Of a stretch of DNA of 64,000 nt, positions 34,405-48,000 are shown in pieces. A model generated the notes under the pieces. It was not told where the DNA came from and ran no database searches. It saw nothing but the letters and a program-made list of their open reading frames with translations. Origin of the DNA: Macrostomum hystrix. Taxonomy: Eukaryota > Platyhelminthes > Macrostomidae. Location of the stretch: contig CATNEN010000032.1 of assembly GCA_950097015.1 (NCBI GenBank), positions 1,860,001 through 1,924,000 on the forward strand. The letters run 5' to 3'. The translations under genes were made by a program, and so were the position numbers. Position 1 is the first letter of the stretch, and every line of letters begins with the position of its first letter.

Positions 34405-37400
34405 ATGAGAACTAGCCTGTTAAAGTACCGACAGCCACTGCAGCTGATCTCCAGGTCAACTGGTGAGATTTCCGAACTCAATGTCACACTCCGAGCTCAG
34501 AATGTCACTCTATCAGCTCAAAATGCCACTCTCCCAGCTAAACGTGTCACTCACAACTCACAATGTCACCCTTTCTTCTTAGAATGTCATTCTCTCAGCT
34601 CACGATGTCACTCTCAACTCACAATGTCACTATCAGCTCACAATGTCACTCTCAGCTCACAATGTCACTCTCTCAGCTCACAATGTCACTCTCTCAGCTC
34701 ACAATGTCACTCTCTCAGCTCACAATGTCACTCTCTCAGCTTAAAATGTCACCCTCCCAGCTCACAATGTCACTCTCTCAGCTCACAATGTCACTCTCTC
34801 AGATTAAAATGTCACCCTCCCAGCTCAAAATGTCACTCTCTCAGCTCACAATGTCACTCTCTCAGCTCAAAATGTCTCTCCAACATGGACTCATAAACCC
34901 GCAGGCTCCCTGCTTCGTCCAGTTCGAGTCCTGTCGTCGACCTCGGCGGCAGTGCCTGAGCCGGATGGGCCCAGAGTGCTGACCGGAAGTGTCCCGGGTC
35001 CCAGGTCCAAGCAGCTGATTGAAGAGGCCAACTCAAAACAGCTGCCCCACAGCATCCAATTCTTTGCCGACTATGCGAAATCTAGCGGCAATTATATTGT
35101 GGATGTGGACGGCAACACCCTGCTAGACATGTTTATGCAGATTTCGTCTCTGCCATTCGGTGCGCCAACTGCAATCCCTGTTCACCGCGATCCCTATTCA
35201 CCCTGATCCCTACTCACCGTGATCCCAATACCCTGATCCCAATTCACCCTGATCCCAACACCTGATCCCTACACCCTTATCCCCATTAATAGTGGTCCCG
35301 ACATTCACTGTGATCCTCCTCATAGTGATTATATTTATCGTTACTCAGATGTACACTGATCCCTATTCACCGCGATCCTTAACGTTTCAGAATCGGCTGT
35401 ACCTGAAATCTTGTGAACCATAGTATCTGTGCCCAACAGTAAATATACTCTTAAATTTCCCTAAATGCCTTGCAGGCTACAATCACCCGGTTCTGTTGAA
35501 GGTGGCCAATTCCAAGGAGTTTATTGTGAGTTGAAGATTTAAATTTCGATAACAAGACACCAAAACAGTAAGAATGGCGCCACCACACTACAGTTAGAAT
35601 GGCGCCACCACACTACAGTTAGAATGGCGCCACCACACTACAGTTAGAATGGCGCCACCACACACTACAGTTAGAATGGCGCCACCACACTACAGTTAGA
35701 ATGGCGCCACGACACTACAGTTAGAATGGCACCACGACACTACAGTTAGAATGGCGCCACCACACTACAGTTAGAATGGCGCCACCACACTACAGTTAGA
35801 ATGGCGCCACCACACTACAGTTAGAATGGCGCCACCACACTACAGTTAGAATGGCGCCACCACACTACAGTTAGAATGGCGCCACCACACTACAGTTAGA
35901 ATGGCGCCACGACACTACAGTTAGAATGGCGCCACCACACTACAGTTAGAATGGCGCGACCACACTACAGTTAGAATGGCGCGACCACACTACAGTTAGA
36001 ATGGCGCCACCACACTACAGTTAGAATGGCGCCACCACACTACAGTTAGAATGGCGCCACCACACTACAGTTAGAATGGCGCCACCACACTACAGTTAGA
36101 ATGGCGCGACCACACTACAGTTAGAATGGCGCGACCACACTACAGTTAGAATGGCGCCACCACACACGACAGTTAGAATGGCGCCACCACACTACAGTTA
36201 GAATGGCGCGACCACACTACAGTTAGAATGGCGCCACCACACACGACAGTTAGAATGGCGCCACCACACACGACAGTTAGAATGGCGCCACCACACACTA
36301 CAGTTAGAATGGCGCCACCACACACGACAGTTAGAATGGCGCCACCACACAATACAGTTAGAATGGCGCCACCACACACGACAGTTAGAATGGCGCCACC
36401 ACACACGACAGTTAGAATGGCGCCACCACACACTACAGTTAGAATGGCGCCACCACACACGACAGTTAGAATGGCGCCACCACACACTACAGTTAGAATG
36501 GCGCCACCACACTACAGTTAGAATGGCGCCACGACACTACAGTTAGAATGGCACCACGACACTACAGTTAGAATGGCGCCACCACACTACAGTTAGAATG
36601 GCGCCACCACACTACAGTTAGAATGGCGCCACCACACTACAGTTAGAATGGCGCCACCACACTACAGTTAGAATGGCGCCACCACACTACAGTTAGAATG
36701 GCGCCACCACACTACAGTTAGAATGGCGCCACCACACTACAGTTAGAATGGCGCCACCACACTACAGTTAGAATGGCGCCACCACACTACAGTTAGAATG
36801 GCGCCACCACACTACAGTTAGAATGGCGCCACCACACTACAGTTAGAATGGCGCCACCACACTACAGTTAGAATGGCGCCACCACACTACAGTTAGAATG
36901 GCGCCACCACACTACAGTTAGAATGGCGCCACCACACTACAGTTAGAATGGCGCCACCACACTACAGTTAGAATGGCGCCACCACACACGACAGTTAGAA
37001 TGGCGCCACCACACACGACAGTTAGAATGGCGCCACCACACACTACAGTTAGAATGGCGCCACCACACACGACAGTTAGAATGGCGCCACCACACTACAG
37101 TTAGAATGGCGCCACCACACTACAGTTAGAATGGCGCCACCACACACGACAGTTAGAATGGCGCCACCACACTACAGTTAGAATGGCGCCACCACACTAC
37201 AGTTAGAATGGCGCCACCACACTACAGTTAGAATGGCGCCACCACACTACAGTTAGAATGGCGCCACCACACTACAGTTAGAATGGCGCCACCACACTAC
37301 AGTTAGAATGGCGCCACCACACTACAGTTAGAATGGCGCCACCACACTACAGTTAGAATGGCGCCACCACACTACAGTTAGAATGGCGCCACCACACTAC

Positions 37401-40400
37401 AGTTAGAATGGCGCCACCACACTACAGTTAGAATGGCGCCACCCTAAATTGGAATTGCTCCAGACTCAGTCTGAACTGTTTTTTAAGCATGCGCAACTTG
37501 AAATTCCAGGAAATGTCCATAAACCGGCCGGCCCTTGGAATGTGTCCGCCGGCTGACTGGTTGGAGCGCCTGAACGGCAGTCTGCTCTCTGTGGCCCCAA
37601 AGGGCCTGAAGCGCGTCCAAACCATGATGTGCGGATCTTGTTCCAATGAGAACGCCATCAAAATGCTCTTTTTGAGCTATATGGTGAGCACTGATCGGGC
37701 ACCGCAGATACTACTGCTGACATATGCTACTAGTAGTCTGGCGGAAGTTAAATTAAATAAAGGAAATCTGAGTAAATATACATCAAAATATATTCAAAAT
37801 GGTCGATAGAGAATAAAACAGCGAAGGTGAGAAAGAATAGCGAATAGAACGTGAGATAGAAGGTCGTGTGTTTAAAATTAGCTCACCCAGTTCACATCCT
37901 CCATCCTGTTGCTAGGCGAAGCAGAGGGCCGGTCGGCCAGTGAGCCAGCAGGAGCTGGACTCAACTATGCTCAACCAGCCGCCGGGCAGTCCGCGCCTGT
38001 CGATTCTGTCATTCAATCGCGGTTTCCACGGCCGCACGATGGGCACTCTGAGCTGCACGAGGTCCAAGGCTTTGCACAAACTGGACGTGCCCGCCTTCCA
38101 GTGGCCCGCGGTGGATTTTCCCGCTTATAAGTATCCACTGGAGGAGAACAAAGACTACAATGCCAAGCAGGAGAAGCTCAGCCTTGCTCAGGTCTTTGTT
38201 TGATCTCTGTCAACGAGCTATATATTTTCAACCTATCTCAGTTCTACTCAAACTACTCACCTTACTCAACCAACTCAACCTACTCATCCTACTTAACCAA
38301 CTCAACCTACTGAACCTACTCATCCTACTCACCCTACTCGAACTTCCAGGTGGAGGAGACAGTGAACCGTCAGCGCTCGTTTGAGCCCGTTGCAGGGCTC
38401 ATTGTGGAGCCAATCCTAGCCGAGGGCGGTGACATCCACGCCCGCCCGGAGTACTTCAGGGCTCTGCGCAGTCTCTGCGCTAAGCTGGACGTGCCTCTGC
38501 TGGTTGACGAGGTACAAACAGGCGGCGGCATCTGCGGCACCTACTGGGCACACGAGCAGTGGGGACTGGACAACCCGCCAGACATTGTGACATTCAGCAA
38601 GCGGACTCTCCTCGGAGGAATCTATTTCAACGACAACCTGATGCCCGACCAGAGCTACAGGGTCTGCAACACCTGGCTGGGGGAGCCAAGCAAAGTGATG
38701 CTCCTGGAAGCTGTGATTCGCACTATTAAGGAAGAGAAGCTGATGGAGTCAGTAAAGAAGGCTGGCAAGGTGCTGATCAATGGACTGGGTGAGTAGGGCG
38801 ACTAAGGTTCGTCTTTGGATTTGAAATCCGAAGATTTGTAATCTTTTCAATTCCCGAATGTCCCCTAAACTTCGCAATTCCCAAACTTCCCAAACCCCAA
38901 ACTTCCCAAACCCCAAACTTCCCGATCCCCAAACTTCCCAATCCCCAAAATTCCCAATCCCCAAACTTCCCAATCCCCAAACTTCCCAATCCCCAAACTT
39001 CCCAATCCTCAAACTTCCCAATCCCCAAACTTCCCAATCCCTCATCTGCCCAATCCTCAAATTTCTCAATTCCTAAACTTGCTAATTTACAAACTTCTTA
39101 ATCCCCAAACTTCTTAATCCCCAAACTTCCAAATCCCCAAACTTCCCAATCCTCAAACTTCCAAATCCCCAAACTTCCCAATCCCCAAACTTCCCAATCC
39201 CCAAACTTCCCAATCCCAAACATCTCAATCGCCAACTTACTACCGGTGGGGGGCGGAACGCCGCAACCACAGGAAAAAAGAGAAGGGGCCCTAAAATCCC
39301 AAAAACTCCTGAAATCCCTAAAATTCTTAAAATCCCTAAAATCCCTACAATCCCAATAATCCCTACAATCCCTAGAACTCCTAAAATCTCTAAAATTCCT
39401 AAAAACCCTACAATCCCGCAAACGTTGCCACCTGACAGAGGAGCTGAGCAAGCGGCATCCGAGCCTCATCAACAGTCCTCGCGGCCTTGGCATCATGTGC
39501 GCCGTCGACTTCGCCGATGCGAACCTGCGAAACACCGCCGTTGAACGCCTTAGAAACAAAGGTGAGTGGGCGGGGCTCAAAGTATTTTCAGTTGTCCCGT
39601 CAAAGCAAAGTCAATTTAATTGGACAGTTAAAAAAATAATCAAAATATAATACCCAGCAGCCCTTCAGAGCTGTTAAGCGTTTTTGATAACATTATTTGA
39701 TGACAGAGTAGAAAACTTTAAAATGACGCAGTAACTAATTCAACCGCAGTTAATGTAAGCACGAATCGGACCTACTAAAATGGCGCCACCCCAGTCAACT
39801 AGAGCAGCACCCGCCAAGCTGTCAGTAAATCAATATTTCAACCTGTCAGTATATAAATCTGTCAAGCTTTCAGTACATCAATCTGACAAGCTTTCAGTAC
39901 ATCAATCTGTCAAGCTTTCAGTACATCAATCTGTCAAGCTGTCAGTACATCAATCTGTCAAGCTGTCAGTACATCAAACTGTCGAGCTGTCTGTACATCA
40001 AACTGTCGAGCTGTCAGTACATCAATCTGTCAAGCTGTCAGTACATCAAACTGTTGCGCTGTCAGAACATCAATCTATCAAGCTGTCAGTACATCAAAAT
40101 GTCGAGCTGTCAGAACATCAATCTGTCAAGCTGTCAGTACATCAAACTGTCGAGCTGTCAGAACATCAATCTGTCAAGCTGTCAGTACATCAAACTGTTG
40201 AGCTGTCAGTACATCAATCTGTCAAGCTGTCAGAACATCAAACTGTCGAGCTGTCAGAACATCAATCTGTCAAGCTGTCAGTACATCAATATTTCAACCT
40301 GTCAGTATATCAATCTGTCAAGCTGTCAGTACATCAAACTGTCGAGCTGTCAGTACATCAAACTGTCGAGCTGTCAGTACATCAATCTGTCAAGCTGTCA

Positions 40401-41795
40401 GTACATCAAACTGTCGAGCTGTCAGAACATCAATCTGTCAAGCTGTCAGTACATCAAACTGTCGAGCTGTCAGAACATCAATCTGTCAAGCTGTCAGTAC
40501 ATCAATCTGTCAAGCTGTCAGTAAATCAATATTTCAACCTGTCAGTATATCAATCTGTCAAGCTTTCAGTACATTAATCTGTCAAGCTTTCAGTACATCA
40601 ATCTGTCAAGCTGTCAGTACATCAAACTGTCGAGCTGTCAGTACATCAATCTGTCAAGCTGTCAGTACATCAAACTGTTGCGCTGTCAGAACATCAATCT
40701 GTCAAGCTGTCAGTACATCAAAATGTCGAGCTGTCAGAACATCAATCTGTCAAGCTGTCAGTACATCAAACTGTCGAGCTGTCAGAACATCAATCTGTCA
40801 AGCTGTCAGTACATCAAACTGTTGAGCTGTCAGTACATCAATCTGTCAAGCTGTCAGAACATCAATCTGTCAAGCTGTCAGTATATCAATGTTCCAAGCT
40901 GTCAGTAAATCAATATTTCAACCTGTCAGTATATCAATCTGTCAAGCTGTCAGTACATCAATCTGTCAAGCTGTCAGTACATCAAACTGTCGAGCTGTCA
41001 GAACATCAATCTGTCAAGCTGTCAGTACATCAATGTTCCAAGCTGTCAGTAAATCAATATTTCAACCTGTCAGTATATCAATCTGTCAAGCTTTCAGTAC
41101 ATTAATCTGTCAAGCTGTCAGTACATCAATCTGTCAAGCTGTCAGTACATCAAAATGTCGAGCTGTCAGAACATCAATCTGTCAAGCTGTCAGTACATCA
41201 AACTGTCGAGCTGTCAGAACATCAATCTGTCAAGCTGTCAGTACATCAAACTGTTGAGCTGTCAGTACATCAATCTGTCAAGCTGTCAGAACATCAAACT
41301 GTCGAGCTGTCAGTATATCAATGTTCCAAGCTGTCAGTAAATCAATATTTTAAACTGTCAGTATATCAATCTGTCAAGCTGTTAGTACATTAATCAGTCA
41401 AGCTGTCAGTATATCAATATTTCAACCTGTCAGTATATCAATGTTCCAAGCTGTCAGTAAATCAATATTTCAACCTGTCAGTATATCCATCTGTCAAGCT
41501 GTCAGTACATTAATCAGTCAAGCTGTCAGTACATCAATATGTCCAGCTGTCAGTAAATTAATGTGTCAAACTGACAATATTTTAATATGTCATGCTGTCA
41601 GTATATCAATGTATCAAGCCGTCAGTGTACCAATCTGTCAATCTGTCAATCTGTCAATCTCTCCCGCCAGGCATTAACACTGGTGGCTGTGGCGAAGTGG
41701 GCCTCCGTTTCCGGCCCTCCCTGATCTTCAAGGAGAAGCACGCGAAGATCTTTTTGGAATCATTTGACTCCGTGCTGCAGACGATGGCCAAGTGA
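34405..41795 (+). CDS. ABAT: 4-aminobutyrate aminotransferase (GABA transaminase), copy A, eight exons
   Basis: Exons 34405-34462, 34905-35159, 35476-35525, 37510-37683, 37916-38191, 38350-38788, 39439-39561 and 41671-41795 give 1500 bases (499 aa; human 500). The enzyme moves the amino group of GABA to 2-oxoglutarate in the mitochondrial matrix using PLP. A basic, serine-rich N terminus ([19 protein letters not shown]) fits a targeting peptide. Landmarks: [37 protein letters not shown] (two cysteines, about 162 and 165, that bridge the Fe-S cluster in the pig enzyme), [31 protein letters not shown], the PLP-lysine motif TFSK (Lys about 355) and LRFRPSLIF. All frames are open. Every intron but the fourth carries some tandem repeat. 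It is a tandem paralog of copy B. Confidence 0.97.
34490..34890. repeat. 21-bp minisatellite in ABAT-A intron 1
   Basis: About 19 copies of CTCAGCTCACAATGTCACTC plus one base, with AAAATG variants; the same array is in ABAT-B intron 1. Confidence 0.92.
35190..35300. repeat. Short CTGATCCC repeats in ABAT-A intron 2
   Basis: A handful of degenerate CCCTGATCCCAA units; the matching intron of copy B is strongly expanded. Confidence 0.6.
35565..37445. repeat. 25-bp minisatellite in ABAT-A intron 3
   Basis: About 75 copies of TTAGAATGGCGCCACC plus ACACTACAG; a second unit type has CACACGACAG and is clustered at 36165-36500 and 36980-37150. It makes up nearly all of the 1984-bp intron. Core shared with ABAT-B intron 3. 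Confidence 0.97.
38250..38340. repeat. Short CTACTCA(C/T)CC repeats in ABAT-A intron 5
   Basis: Few copies; homologous to the larger 9-bp array in ABAT-B intron 5. Confidence 0.6.
38870..39240. repeat. 16-bp minisatellite in ABAT-A intron 6
   Basis: About 22 copies of CCCAATCCCCAAACTT, followed by looser AAATCCCTA repeats to 39420. Same unit as ABAT-B intron 6. Confidence 0.92.
39820..41660. repeat. 24-bp minisatellite with higher-order structure in ABAT-A intron 7
   Basis: About 75 copies of CAATCTGTCAAGCTGTCAGT with ACAT; variants AAACTGTCGAGC and CAGAACATC are arranged in a pattern that repeats after 624 bp (26 units), for example the TTGCGCTGTCAGAACATC block at 40052 and 40678. Confidence 0.95.
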
Positions 41796-42070
41796 ACTAC
41801 GGAAGCAATTGACACAGATATGTTTTCTACTGTCATGACCTCATTTGAAGTGCCTGGCGAATTTAATTTCGAAGTTTTTCGATTTTTATTCGTAATTTTT
41901 GCGTTGACTCAATCTGCGTTAACAAACTGTTGCCGCCTGATTTACTGAAACAAAGTGCAAGCTTCTACTGATTACAGTGACAACCCAATTTGTTGTACAT
42001 GACTCATTGAAAAAATCCCATTAATAATTGTGCTTCGTGCTTTTATTCATATTAATTAATTAACATCTGC
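41796..42070. other. 3' flank of ABAT copy A
   Basis: AT-rich, probable 3' UTR; no clear AATAAA close to the stop. Confidence 0.35.
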
Positions 42071-42074
42071 CCCT

Positions 42075-42250
42075 ATCATGCCAGAAGTGCACCGCCGCAG
42101 CTAATGCTGGAACCCATTTAACAGCTGGTTGAACTGAAGCACTGTGTAGAGTTAAGTATCTTGCTAAAGGATACAAATTGTTCAAGTGGAGTTAGGAATC
42201 GAACCCCCGACCTTTAAGTCGTGAGTCCGACGACCTTACTAACCTAACAA
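42075..42250 (-). mobile_element. tRNA-derived SINE
   Basis: On the minus strand a tRNA-like head is visible (GTCGGACTCACGACTTAAAG then GGGGGTTCGATTCC, a B box), followed by TATCCTTTAGCAAGATACTT and a body ending near CAGCATTAGCTGCGGCGG. Similar to the copy at 49085. Confidence 0.8.
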
Positions 42251-42251
42251 G

Positions 42252-42540
42252 CAAAATAAAAAAATGACATTTTTCTGGGTGAATTCCGATTGGCCAACCC
42301 GAACCCTACGGGCCTACACAAGAGCCACTAACCCCTGCCACACCCACACACCAACCCATCATACTCCTCTCCACCCCTGCAGATCAACCCCACCAGCCCC
42401 CGCCCCACCTCTCCAGCCCACCAATCAGTGCGCTGCGGCAGAGAAACCCTTTTCCTATGACTGGCAGTATTTTAGCGACGCTGGCGAAGCCATTGGGCGC
42501 CTCTCATAGAGCTGGGATATTCCTGGTTGGAGGTTGTCAG
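42252..42540. other. C-rich region of unknown role
   Basis: A plus-strand frame of 81 codons (42264-42509) is proline/threonine-rich and ends PFSYDWQYFSDAGEAIGRLS. No family recognised; probably not a gene. Confidence 0.3.
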
Positions 42541-42544
42541 ACAG

Positions 42545-42970
42545 TCAGGGGGTAGAGAGTCAGGGGTTGGAGAGTCAGGGGTTGGAGAGTTAGGGGTTAG
42601 AGGGTCGGGATTGGAGGAGAGTCAGGGGGTGGTGGGTCAGGGGTTTGAGAGTCAGGGGTTGGAGAGTCAGGGGTCGGAGAGTCAGGGGTTGGAGAGTCAG
42701 GTGTTGGAGATTCAGGGGTTGGAGAGTCAAGGGTTGGAGGGTCAGGGGGTGGTGGGTCAGGGGTTGGAGAGTAAGGGGTTGGAGAGTAGGGGGCTAGAGG
42801 GTCAGGGGTTGGAGATTCAGGGGTTGGAGAGTAGGGGGCTAGAGGGTCAGGGGTTGGAGATTCAGGGGTTGGAGGGTCGGGGGTTGGAGGGTCAGGGGTT
42901 GGAGAGTCGGGGATTGGAGTGTCGTGGGTTGGAGGGTCAGGGGTTGGAGGGTCAAGAGTTGGAGAGTCAG
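42545..42970. repeat. 15-bp minisatellite upstream of ABAT copy B
   Basis: About 28 copies of GGGTTGGAGAGTCAG, the same unit as at 32980-33975, so it probably came with the gene duplication. Confidence 0.93.
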
Positions 42971-42974
42971 AAAA

Positions 42975-44837
42975 AGTGAGAGCAAAGGCAGAAGACAGTA
43001 GAAAAGGGAGTCGAAAAGCAGGAAGAATAATTGCAAAGCTTTGGAAGAGGAGACGTGTTTGAGAGTTCAAGCCAGAAAAACAAGCCAGAAAGGCTGCTGC
43101 GCTAGTCCAGCACTTCTCCCCTAGGCCCGGTGCAATTTGGCGGAGCCGAGGAGTTATTCGCCAGAAGCAGGAAATTCAATTTACGCCACCCGCAATTTGG
43201 GTGCAACAAGCCGTGCCCACAGTGGATCCTGGCTTTGCTCATCAGCTGGCACATCTGGCACAGTTGTGAGCTGCTTCCATACATGCATATTTTATCAGGG
43301 GCTGGGCTGTGTCTGATGGTCTGCCTTCGGTCTCTGCGAAGTAGAAGAAGCGCGAAAATGTACTTTTCACTCCCCGGGGCCTCTCTCTTTCTCATCCAGC
43401 TTTGCCGCCCCTTCGTCGTCTTGACCGTGACTGCGATATTTCAGCAATGCGCGTGAAACCCCCCTACGGGTGTGGCGGGTGAGAATCTGAGTATCTGAGA
43501 AAATCCCCTTCAATAAAAGTATTTTCTTCTCTATCGGTCAACTGAGATTTTGGGGTAGGAATTGTAGGGAAGCCGCATTTCGGGAGAGAAACTCAATTAA
43601 CCCTAGGGAACGGCAGCAATGGCATTGACTGCATTGACTGGGCATTTTTCCTTTCTTACTTCAATGCACTTCCCAATTTTCGCATCCTTTTTAAGGATCT
43701 CAATTCGTTTTTTTTCGTGCGCGAGATGCTAACAAGATTGTACTTTTATGCAAGGGATTGGGACTGCGAATCCAGCATCTTCTTCTCCATCAGGCCGCCT
43801 AGATACTGAAATCCTCTCCTCACACTCTCCTCCACCCTGTCTACCCCGCAATTTCTAGACCTAACACTGTCTACCCCACCCTGTCTACCCCACCCAGTCT
43901 ACATCAACGCAATGTCTACACCAACTGTCTACTCCATCTTGTCTACCCCAACCCAGTATGGCAGGGTTAGACTGTCCCCACCCAGTTTGTCCCCATCCTG
44001 TCTACCCCACTCTGTGTAGACAGACAGCCTCAATCTACCCTACCCTCTCTACCCTACCCTATCTACCATATCTATCTACCCTATCTACCCTACCCAATGT
44101 ACCCTATCTACTATATCAACGGGTAGATACAAAATAAAAGTGCACGCGGATGCATCAAACGGGCGCGCACAAGCAGGAGTAAAGTTTTAGCTCAAATTTC
44201 AAGCTTCATTCATTTTGACAGTCAATGTTTTTAACTCCAACCCACCAGTCTCAGTGCCCTACCAGCACAGCAAATCGTTTCTGGGGGGGTATAAGCCTAG
44301 ACTGGTTGACATCAGTGGCTCGTGAATTATAGATAATTGATGGGAGTTTTTTACTTCCAGGGAAGCAATGGCCTCACAATCACCCGGTACCATTATTTTT
44401 CATCGTTAACTATCTTTCTTTTTAAGCAATTTATCACTTTTTTCATTTTTTCCTCATTTTTTAGTTCTAAGAATAATGTAATCAATTGCATCACATTTTC
44501 AGCTGCGTCTTCTCACATCTTCCCTGAAATGTTTAATTTTCTCTTCTCCCTTCGCCAATAGTGACATAGCTAACGTTGCTTTGTGAACCAGTACTAATGT
44601 CAAGACTATTCAGCCATTCAGGTAGGTCAGGTAGGGAAATTGACAAACTGAATGCAAAGGGAGAATCAGGCCGGGGGGTGGGAAAGACAGCCAGCAGCAA
44701 TCTTAGCATGCTTGAATATCTATTGGACCGCCGAAATGTACTGCTATGCAATGCAAGGGACAGAAAGGGGAGAGACAGAGAGGAGAGAGAGCGGCACAGG
44801 CAGGCAGTTGTTCGTTGAGGTCTGTCCTCTATAAACA
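42975..44837. other. Non-coding region between the duplicated flank pieces of ABAT copy B
   Basis: Degenerate CTGTCTACCCCACC repeats at 43810-44120; nothing else recognised. Copy A lacks an equivalent stretch, so this is an insertion in B or a loss in A. Confidence 0.5.
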
Positions 44838-44915
44838 CTCTGTTGCCTGGGCCCTGGAGACGGCCACGACTGCACGATTAAATTAGCTAGCTGTTGGGGG
44901 GTCACAGGCACTTTG

Positions 44916-44921
44916 TTATAA
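44916..44921 (+). promoter_or_regulatory. TATA-like motif of ABAT copy B
   Basis: TTATAA in GTTATAATTCAGCTTATC, about 130 bp before the ATG, matching copy A. Confidence 0.35.
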
Positions 44922-45046
44922 TTCAGCTTATCGCTTTGTACACGCATCTAAAGCTACAAAGCCAGTTGAAAATCTGCGCACACCCCACGGAGACCAGGCG
45001 CTGTGTGTTCGTCAATACTGTTTCAATTCTAAGAACCAACTCTGCA

Positions 45047-48000
45047 ATGAGAACTAGCCTGTTAAAGTACCGACAGCCACTGCAGCTGATCTCCAGGTCA
45101 ACTGGTGAGATTTCCTCCCACGATGTCACTCTCCCAGCTCAGAACGTCACACTCCCTGCTCAGAATGTCACTCTCTCAGCTCACAATGTCACTCTCTCAG
45201 CTCACAATGTCACTCTCTCAGCTCAAAATGTCACTCTCTCAGCTTAAAATGTCACCCTCCCAGCTCACAATGTCACTCTCTCAGCTCAAAATGTCACTCT
45301 CTCAGCTCACAATGTCACTCTCTCAGCTCAAAATGTCTCTCCAACATGTGCCTCATAAACCCGCAGGCTCCCTGCTTCGTCCAGTTCGAGTCCTGTCGTC
45401 GACCTCGGCGGCAGTGCCTGAGCCGGATGGGCCCAGAGTGCTGACCGGAAGTGTCCCGGGTCCCAGGTCCAAGCAGCTGATTGAAGAGGCCAACTCAAAA
45501 CAGCTGCCCCACAGCATCCAATTCTTTGCCGACTATGCGAAATCTAGCGGCAATTATATTGTGGATGTGGACGGCAACACCCTGCTAGACATGTTTATGC
45601 AGATTTCGTCTCTGCCATTCGGTGCGCCAACTGCAATCCCTGTTCACCGCGATCCCTACTTACCCTGATCCCTACTCACCGTGATCACAATACCCTGATC
45701 CCAATTCACCCTGATCCCAACACCCTGATCCCAACACCCTGATCCCAACACCCTGATCCCAACACCCTGATCCCAACACCCTGATCCCAAAACCCTGATC
45801 CCAACACCCTGATCCCAATGCACCGTGATCCATATTCACACTGATCCCTTTTTACCGTGATCCGAACAGCCTGATCCCAACACCCTGATCCCAAAACCCT
45901 GATCCCAACACCCTGATCCCAACACCCTGATCCCAAAACCCTGATCCCAACACCCTGATCCCAATGCACCGTGATCCATATTCACACTGATCCCTTTTTA
46001 CCGTGATCCGAACAGCCTGATCCCAACAGCCTGATCCCAACACCCTGATCCCAACAGCCTGATCCCAACACCCTGATCCCAACACCCTGATCCCAACAGC
46101 CTGATCCCAACAGCCTGATCCCAACAGCCTGATCCCAACACCCTGATCCCAACAGCCTGATCCCAACAGCCTGATCCTAGCACAGCGATCCCTATTTATA
46201 GTTATCCCTATTCACTGAGATCCTATTCACGGTGGTCCCTATTCAAAGAGATAATTTAGAGATCGCTATAGAGATCACACCTAAACTCTTATTCATAAGC
46301 AAGGGGATCTCTATTCACTATGGTCCCTATTAGCCAAAATATCTCTGTGATCGATACTCGTACATACGAGCCGTATCGCGCAATGTCAAGTCGTAACGTT
46401 AGCTTTTTGGAAGAGCTCTTGAACCTACTTATAAGTAGAGTAGAAAAAATATTTTTTTATTTTAATTGACTTGCATTGCAGGTTACAATCACCCGGCTCT
46501 GTTGAAGGTGGCCCATTCCAAGGAGTTCATTGTGAGTTGAAGATTTAAATTTCGATTAACAAGACACCAAAACAGTAAGAGTGGCGCCACCCTCCAGTAA
46601 GAATGGCGCCACCCTCCAATTAGAATGCCCTTCAGTTAGAATTGCGCCACCCTCCAGTAAGAATGGCGCCACCCTCTACTTAGAATGACGCCACCCTCTA
46701 CATAGAATGGCGCCACCCTCCACTTAGAATGGCGCCACCCTCTACATAGAATGGCGCCACCCTCCACTTAGAATGGCGCCACCCTCTACATAGAATGACG
46801 CCACCCTCTACTTAGAATGGCGCCACCCTCTACTTAGAATGACGCCACCCTCTACATAGAATGGCGCCACCCTCCACTTAGAATGGCGCCACCCTCCACT
46901 TAGAATGGCGCCACCCTCCACTTAGAATGGCGCCACCCTCCACTTAGAATGGCGCCACCCTCCACTTAGAATGGCGCCACCCTCCACTTAGAATGGTGCC
47001 ACCCTCCACTTAGAATGGCGCCACCCTCCACTTAGAATGGCGCCACTCTCTACTTAGAATGGCGCCACCCTCCACTTAGAATGGCGCCACCCTCCACTTA
47101 GAATGACGCCACCCTCTACTTAGAATGGCGCCACCCTCTACTTAGAATGGCGCCACCCTCCACTTAGAATGGCGCCACCCTCCACTTAGAATGGCGCCAC
47201 CCTCCACTTAGAATGGCGCCACCCTCCACTTAGAATGGTGCCACCCTCCACTTAGAATGGCGCCACCCTCCACTTAGAATGGCGCCACCCTCTACTTAGA
47301 ATGGCGCCACCCTCCACTTAGAATGGCGCCACCCTCCACTTAGAATGACGCCACCCTCTACTTAGAATGGCGCCACCCTCTACTTAGAATGGCGCCACCC
47401 TCCACTTAGAATGACGCCACCCTCCACTTAGAATGGCGCCACCCTCCACTTAGAATGGCGCCACCCTCCACTTAGAATGGCGGCACCCTTTACTTAGAAT
47501 GGTGCCACCCTCCACTTAGAATGGCGCCACCCTCCACTTAGAATGGCGCCACCCTCCACTTAGAATGACGCCACCCTCTACTTAGAATGGCGCCACCCTC
47601 TACTTAGAATGGCGCCACCCTCCACTTAGAATGACGCCACCCTCCACTTAGAATGGCGCCACCCTCCACTTAGAATGGCGCCACCCTCCACTTAGAATGG
47701 CGCCACCCTCCACTTAGAATGGCGCCACCCTTTACTTAGAATGGTGCCACCCTCCACTTAGAATGGCGCCACCCTCCACTTAGAATGGCGCCACCCTCCA
47801 CTTAGAATGGCGCCACCCTCCACTTAGAATGGCGCCACCCTCCACTTAGAATGACGCCACCCTCCACTTAGAATGGCGCCACCCTCTACTTAGAATGGCG
47901 CCACCCTCCACTTAGAATGGTGCCACCCTCTACTTAGAATGACGCTACCCTCCACTTAGAATGGCGCCACCCTCCACTTAGAATGGCGCCACCCTCTACA

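Noticed and set aside
36173-36521. Frames starting ATGGCGCCACC in the ABAT-A intron 3 array (MAPPHTTVR repeats)
   Set aside because: Only open where units happen to be in phase; the region is cleanly spliced out as an intron between phase-matched ABAT exons.
35565-37445. CRISPR-like array
   Set aside because: Units are head-to-tail with no unique spacers, in a eukaryotic intron.
39780-40577. 265-codon plus frame ([13 protein letters not shown])
   Set aside because: A 24-bp array frame inside ABAT-A intron 7; no evidence of coding beyond the repeat.
43102-43456. Overlapping frames on both strands near 43.1-43.5 kb
   Set aside because: No recognisable domain, no splice or promoter signals that decide a strand.
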